Below, in pieces: positions 61,438 through 64,000 of a stretch of 64,000 nt of DNA. The DNA is taken from NCBI GenBank assembly GCA_961205875.1, contig OY540819.1, positions 6,016,501 through 6,080,500 on the forward strand. The letters run 5' to 3'. Below the pieces are notes generated by a model. That model saw nothing but the letters and a program-made list of their open reading frames with translations. It was not told the origin of the DNA and did not search any database. How positions within the stretch are numbered: the stretch's first letter is position 1; the number at the start of each line of letters is the position of its first letter. A program made the position numbers and the translations under genes. The stretch comes from Sialis fuliginosa (lineage: Eukaryota; Arthropoda; Insecta; Megaloptera; Sialidae).

Positions 61438-61666
61438 CAGTGGCGTACTCAAAGGATTGATTTTTATAATTTTTTAAATTTTATTTTTAAGAATTATCTA
61501 TAAAAATATATAAAATGGGTAAAAAAGTATAATCTGTATTTATTTTACCACTTTCAAAAAACGAGTAATAAATAATTGTGAAATTCTTATGATTTAGAAT
61601 CGATACCACTTTTAATTTCCATAAGACGTATTAAAAAGTAATTAATAAGAATAAGTTACGCCACTG
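61438..61666. mobile_element. hAT-type MITE, CAGTGGCGTA ends
   Basis: Left end CAGTGGCGTACTCAAAGG and right end TAAGTTACGCCACTG, the CAGTGGCGTA family also seen at 7840 and 62261. No matching 8-bp duplication remains. Confidence 0.65.
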
Positions 61667-62260
61667 TTTATTATAAGTCTATCATGGTTTATGTTACAAG
61701 TTTGATACTTTTACTATTTTAGGAGATTGATAATTACGTTAAAGATCAGTTTCATTAATGTACGTTATATCTGTCAATTTAAACTGTATTAAGAAAGACA
61801 GGAAAACACGATCATTGACATGTTAATAACGAAGAAAGGAAGTGATGATAGAGTTGACAGATTGGTGACAAATTTATTTAATATAATTTCGACGCAATGT
61901 CTGGATAAACCAGTGCTTCTTAGAAAATAGGAATTCATTATAAATATTTGTAAAATGATATGTCTACCCATTCTCATAGTAAGAGTTCTGATAGCCCGAA
62001 TCGATTTCAGATTGATTGCAGTAGCCAAGTCTCACTTACAGCCGTATCGACGAATATCATTAAATATTATTTAAAAAATCACAGGGGTGACACCTGTGTT
62101 ATGGGTAAAAAATAAAACGGTGGGAGGGGGAGGGACACTCTTGATTTCCGCCCCGGGTGTCCTCCCCCCCTAACGACGCTACTGCTTTTTACATTCGTAG
62201 GATTGTGAGCTTAGTTATTGGAAGGGTGAAAATTCACTTCATCAATAATGTTGCCAAAGT

Positions 62261-62511
62261 CAGTGGCGTAGATAGGGGGGGAGGGGGGGATCAAGATGAT
62301 CAATCACCCCCCATGAGCCTACATCATGAGAAAACTCAAAAACATTTTTTAACTGAGAGATAATTTTTTAAACCCTTCTAGTATGTATAAAATTGTAAAA
62401 GTGGTAAATTAAGAGTAAAAAAAAGGTCATTCAATTAAAAATTATAATACTTTACTTTATTTTTTTATTTATCCCCCCCCCCCCCATCGCAAAATGCTAT
62501 CTATGCCACTG
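62261..62511. mobile_element. hAT-type MITE, CAGTGGCGTAGATAG ends
   Basis: 251 bp, left end CAGTGGCGTAGATAG and right end CTATCTATGCCACTG, with perfect 8-bp duplication GCCAAAGT (62253-62260, 62512-62519). Contains G-rich and C-rich tracts, including 13 C at 62473-62485. A related solo end (GACGCTACTG) lies at 62174-62183. Confidence 0.92.
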
Positions 62512-62519
62512 GCCAAAGT

Positions 62520-64000
62520 GCATTTTTTCTATGCAATTCAACATTATTAGACTCGAAATTATTATTAAACCAGAATCCTGAAAAACTTTCGATCTATACG
62601 TTGCTGAAAATAGTATACATTTAAACTAAAACTATCTGCTATAATATATTTACTAAATTCAAATACTGGTGAATCAGATACAGTACAAGTAGCATGACAA
62701 TATTTTATATGGTTGTTTATGTTTCCATACTCGAAGAAGATGCTATCGCCGTCTTGGCTAGTGTACCTAACACACTATGTGTGCGTATAGAATGCATCTT
62801 ATAAATATATGAACATTTATTAAACTGTTGGAATTTTTGCCAAAGGATGATTGGATTGCTCCATTACTTACACAATAAACTTTTGCTGCAGATTCGCTAC
62901 AACTAGCTACAGTTATTAATGTTGAAATTTTGGCACACATCCTGCTTATGATTTGCTTTTGGATATTTGTAAATCATTATTGAATGATTTGTTATAAGAT
63001 TAATATAAATTATATTAATATGCTTATGTAATATTGATTAATCTTAAGTATGACTACTACTAATTCTACTTTTTGAACATTCAGAAACCAAAACGATGAA
63101 CTCGGTAAATAAAGTTAAAAAACAATATTTCACAGAAGGGGTCGGTAACCTGTGGATCTGGCCAGCCAACTGATTTTATCTGATTTGCAAAATTTATATC
63201 AATTTATTATGGACGAAACTGAGAAGAAACTGGTTTAAATTTCGACGATACGAGACCGGGACGAGACTAAAATAAAATGAAAAAATGAAACTAAATAATG
63301 TTAATGAAAAAAATGTTTTTTTAATATAAACAATTGAGAATTCGTGCGAGATCTAGAGTTTCGTCTAAAAAAAAATTGTAAAACAGGAGATAAAAAATAT
63401 TTTTCAATATAAGAAAAACGAAAAAGTCTCTTGTTTTTTGAACAATTTGTTGTTCCTTTACTTTGTGGTAATTTAAAATCATTTTATAATTTTAAATGTT
63501 TTCAACAGTTAATCAAACGAAACTGCATTCTTATAAAACATTTATAGAAATTGAAAAATACATTTTCAAAATACCATCAAGGAAACTACTGTCCCTATTT
63601 TGGCACAAAATGGATCAATACGGAAGTTGCAAATCTTCTAAATACATTTCATTATAAATATTGCCTATATAAGTAGTAATAAAAATTTGAAATCTAAATA
63701 TAAATGGTTTAAATTACAACATAAAGATTTACCATCGTATAAAATATAAAAGAGAACAAAATATCTCCTGTTTTATGTACTAATGTCTCTTTTTACGTAC
63801 TATAAATAGAACATAAAAGAACAGAATAAAACATAATACAAAGATAGAATTTTGTGAAGTTATGACTGTACGAAGCTAACAATGAGATGAGAATTCAGAG
63901 AGATGATTCATCGAAATTTTTAAATTTCTTGTGCTTTCTTTTAATAATAACTTCACCATATAGAAACTATAAAAGGTACAAAGGAATTGGTTCTATAAGT
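62520..64000. other. AT-rich intergenic DNA, no gene seen
   Basis: A 31-codon plus frame near 62700-62800 (VSILEEDAIAVLASVPNTL) might be a transposase or exon scrap. Around 63240-63265 'acgagaccgggacgagac' repeats a motif also found near 18510 and 24985. Confidence 0.4.

Noticed and set aside
1-64000. tRNA, rRNA or CRISPR
   Set aside because: I found no GGTTCRANYCC-type B box with a matching cloverleaf, no rRNA-like stretch and no regularly spaced direct-repeat array. Micro-satellites and TIR pairs explain the repeated sequence.

Overview
The window looks like nuclear DNA of an insect, most likely a butterfly or moth (Lepidoptera). It is AT-rich with short exons, GT-AG introns and very dense small transposons. 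It also carries repeat signatures I associate with Lepidoptera: an RTE-type tail containing 'acgcggacgaagtcgtggg', GGGTTCCG...CGGAACCC repeats, and (GTCC)n tracts followed by 'catgaaccactgaaccgat'. The order-level call is inference from repeats and gene structure; there is no species marker.

Only one gene can be fully reconstructed. It is a fatty-acid amide hydrolase (FAAH2-type amidase-signature enzyme) on the minus strand. Eight coding exons lie between 14280 and 3989, a probable non-coding first exon ends at 17925, and a poly(A) signal sits at 3860-3865. The spliced product is 525 residues with an N-terminal hydrophobic anchor and an intact Lys-Ser-Ser triad (K121, S200, S223).

The last intron (4091-10053) is a transposon trap. 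It holds a broken Harbinger-like MITE, a 5'-truncated LINE with an open reverse-transcriptase frame in the same orientation as the gene, a hAT MITE with perfect 8-bp duplications, and a 1.85-kb Transib-like element (CACTATG termini, 5-bp CAACG duplication).

From about 18.1 kb to the end the window is a gene-poor, repeat-rich tract. I find at least ten hAT-type MITEs, most with perfect or 7/8-matching 8-bp target duplications. There are two PIF/Harbinger-type MITE families, one of which keeps an unbroken ~60-codon frame in all three copies. There are also piggyBac-type and Tc1/mariner-type MITEs, including one with Stowaway-like ends, plus long inverted repeats, a 58-bp perfect palindrome and many 9-21-nt G or C homopolymers.

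A few GC-richer islands may belong to other genes. Two splice-compatible minus-strand exons (54484-54363 and 52933-52784) look like the 3' end of an unrecognised gene. There is a possible terminal exon at 31.7-32.0 kb, a possible micro-exon at 57.13 kb, a mixed coding-like patch at 42.26-42.84 kb, and a CpG- and GAGA-rich promoter-like island with an RFX X-box at 35.8-36.0 kb. I recognise no product for these and rate them low to moderate.
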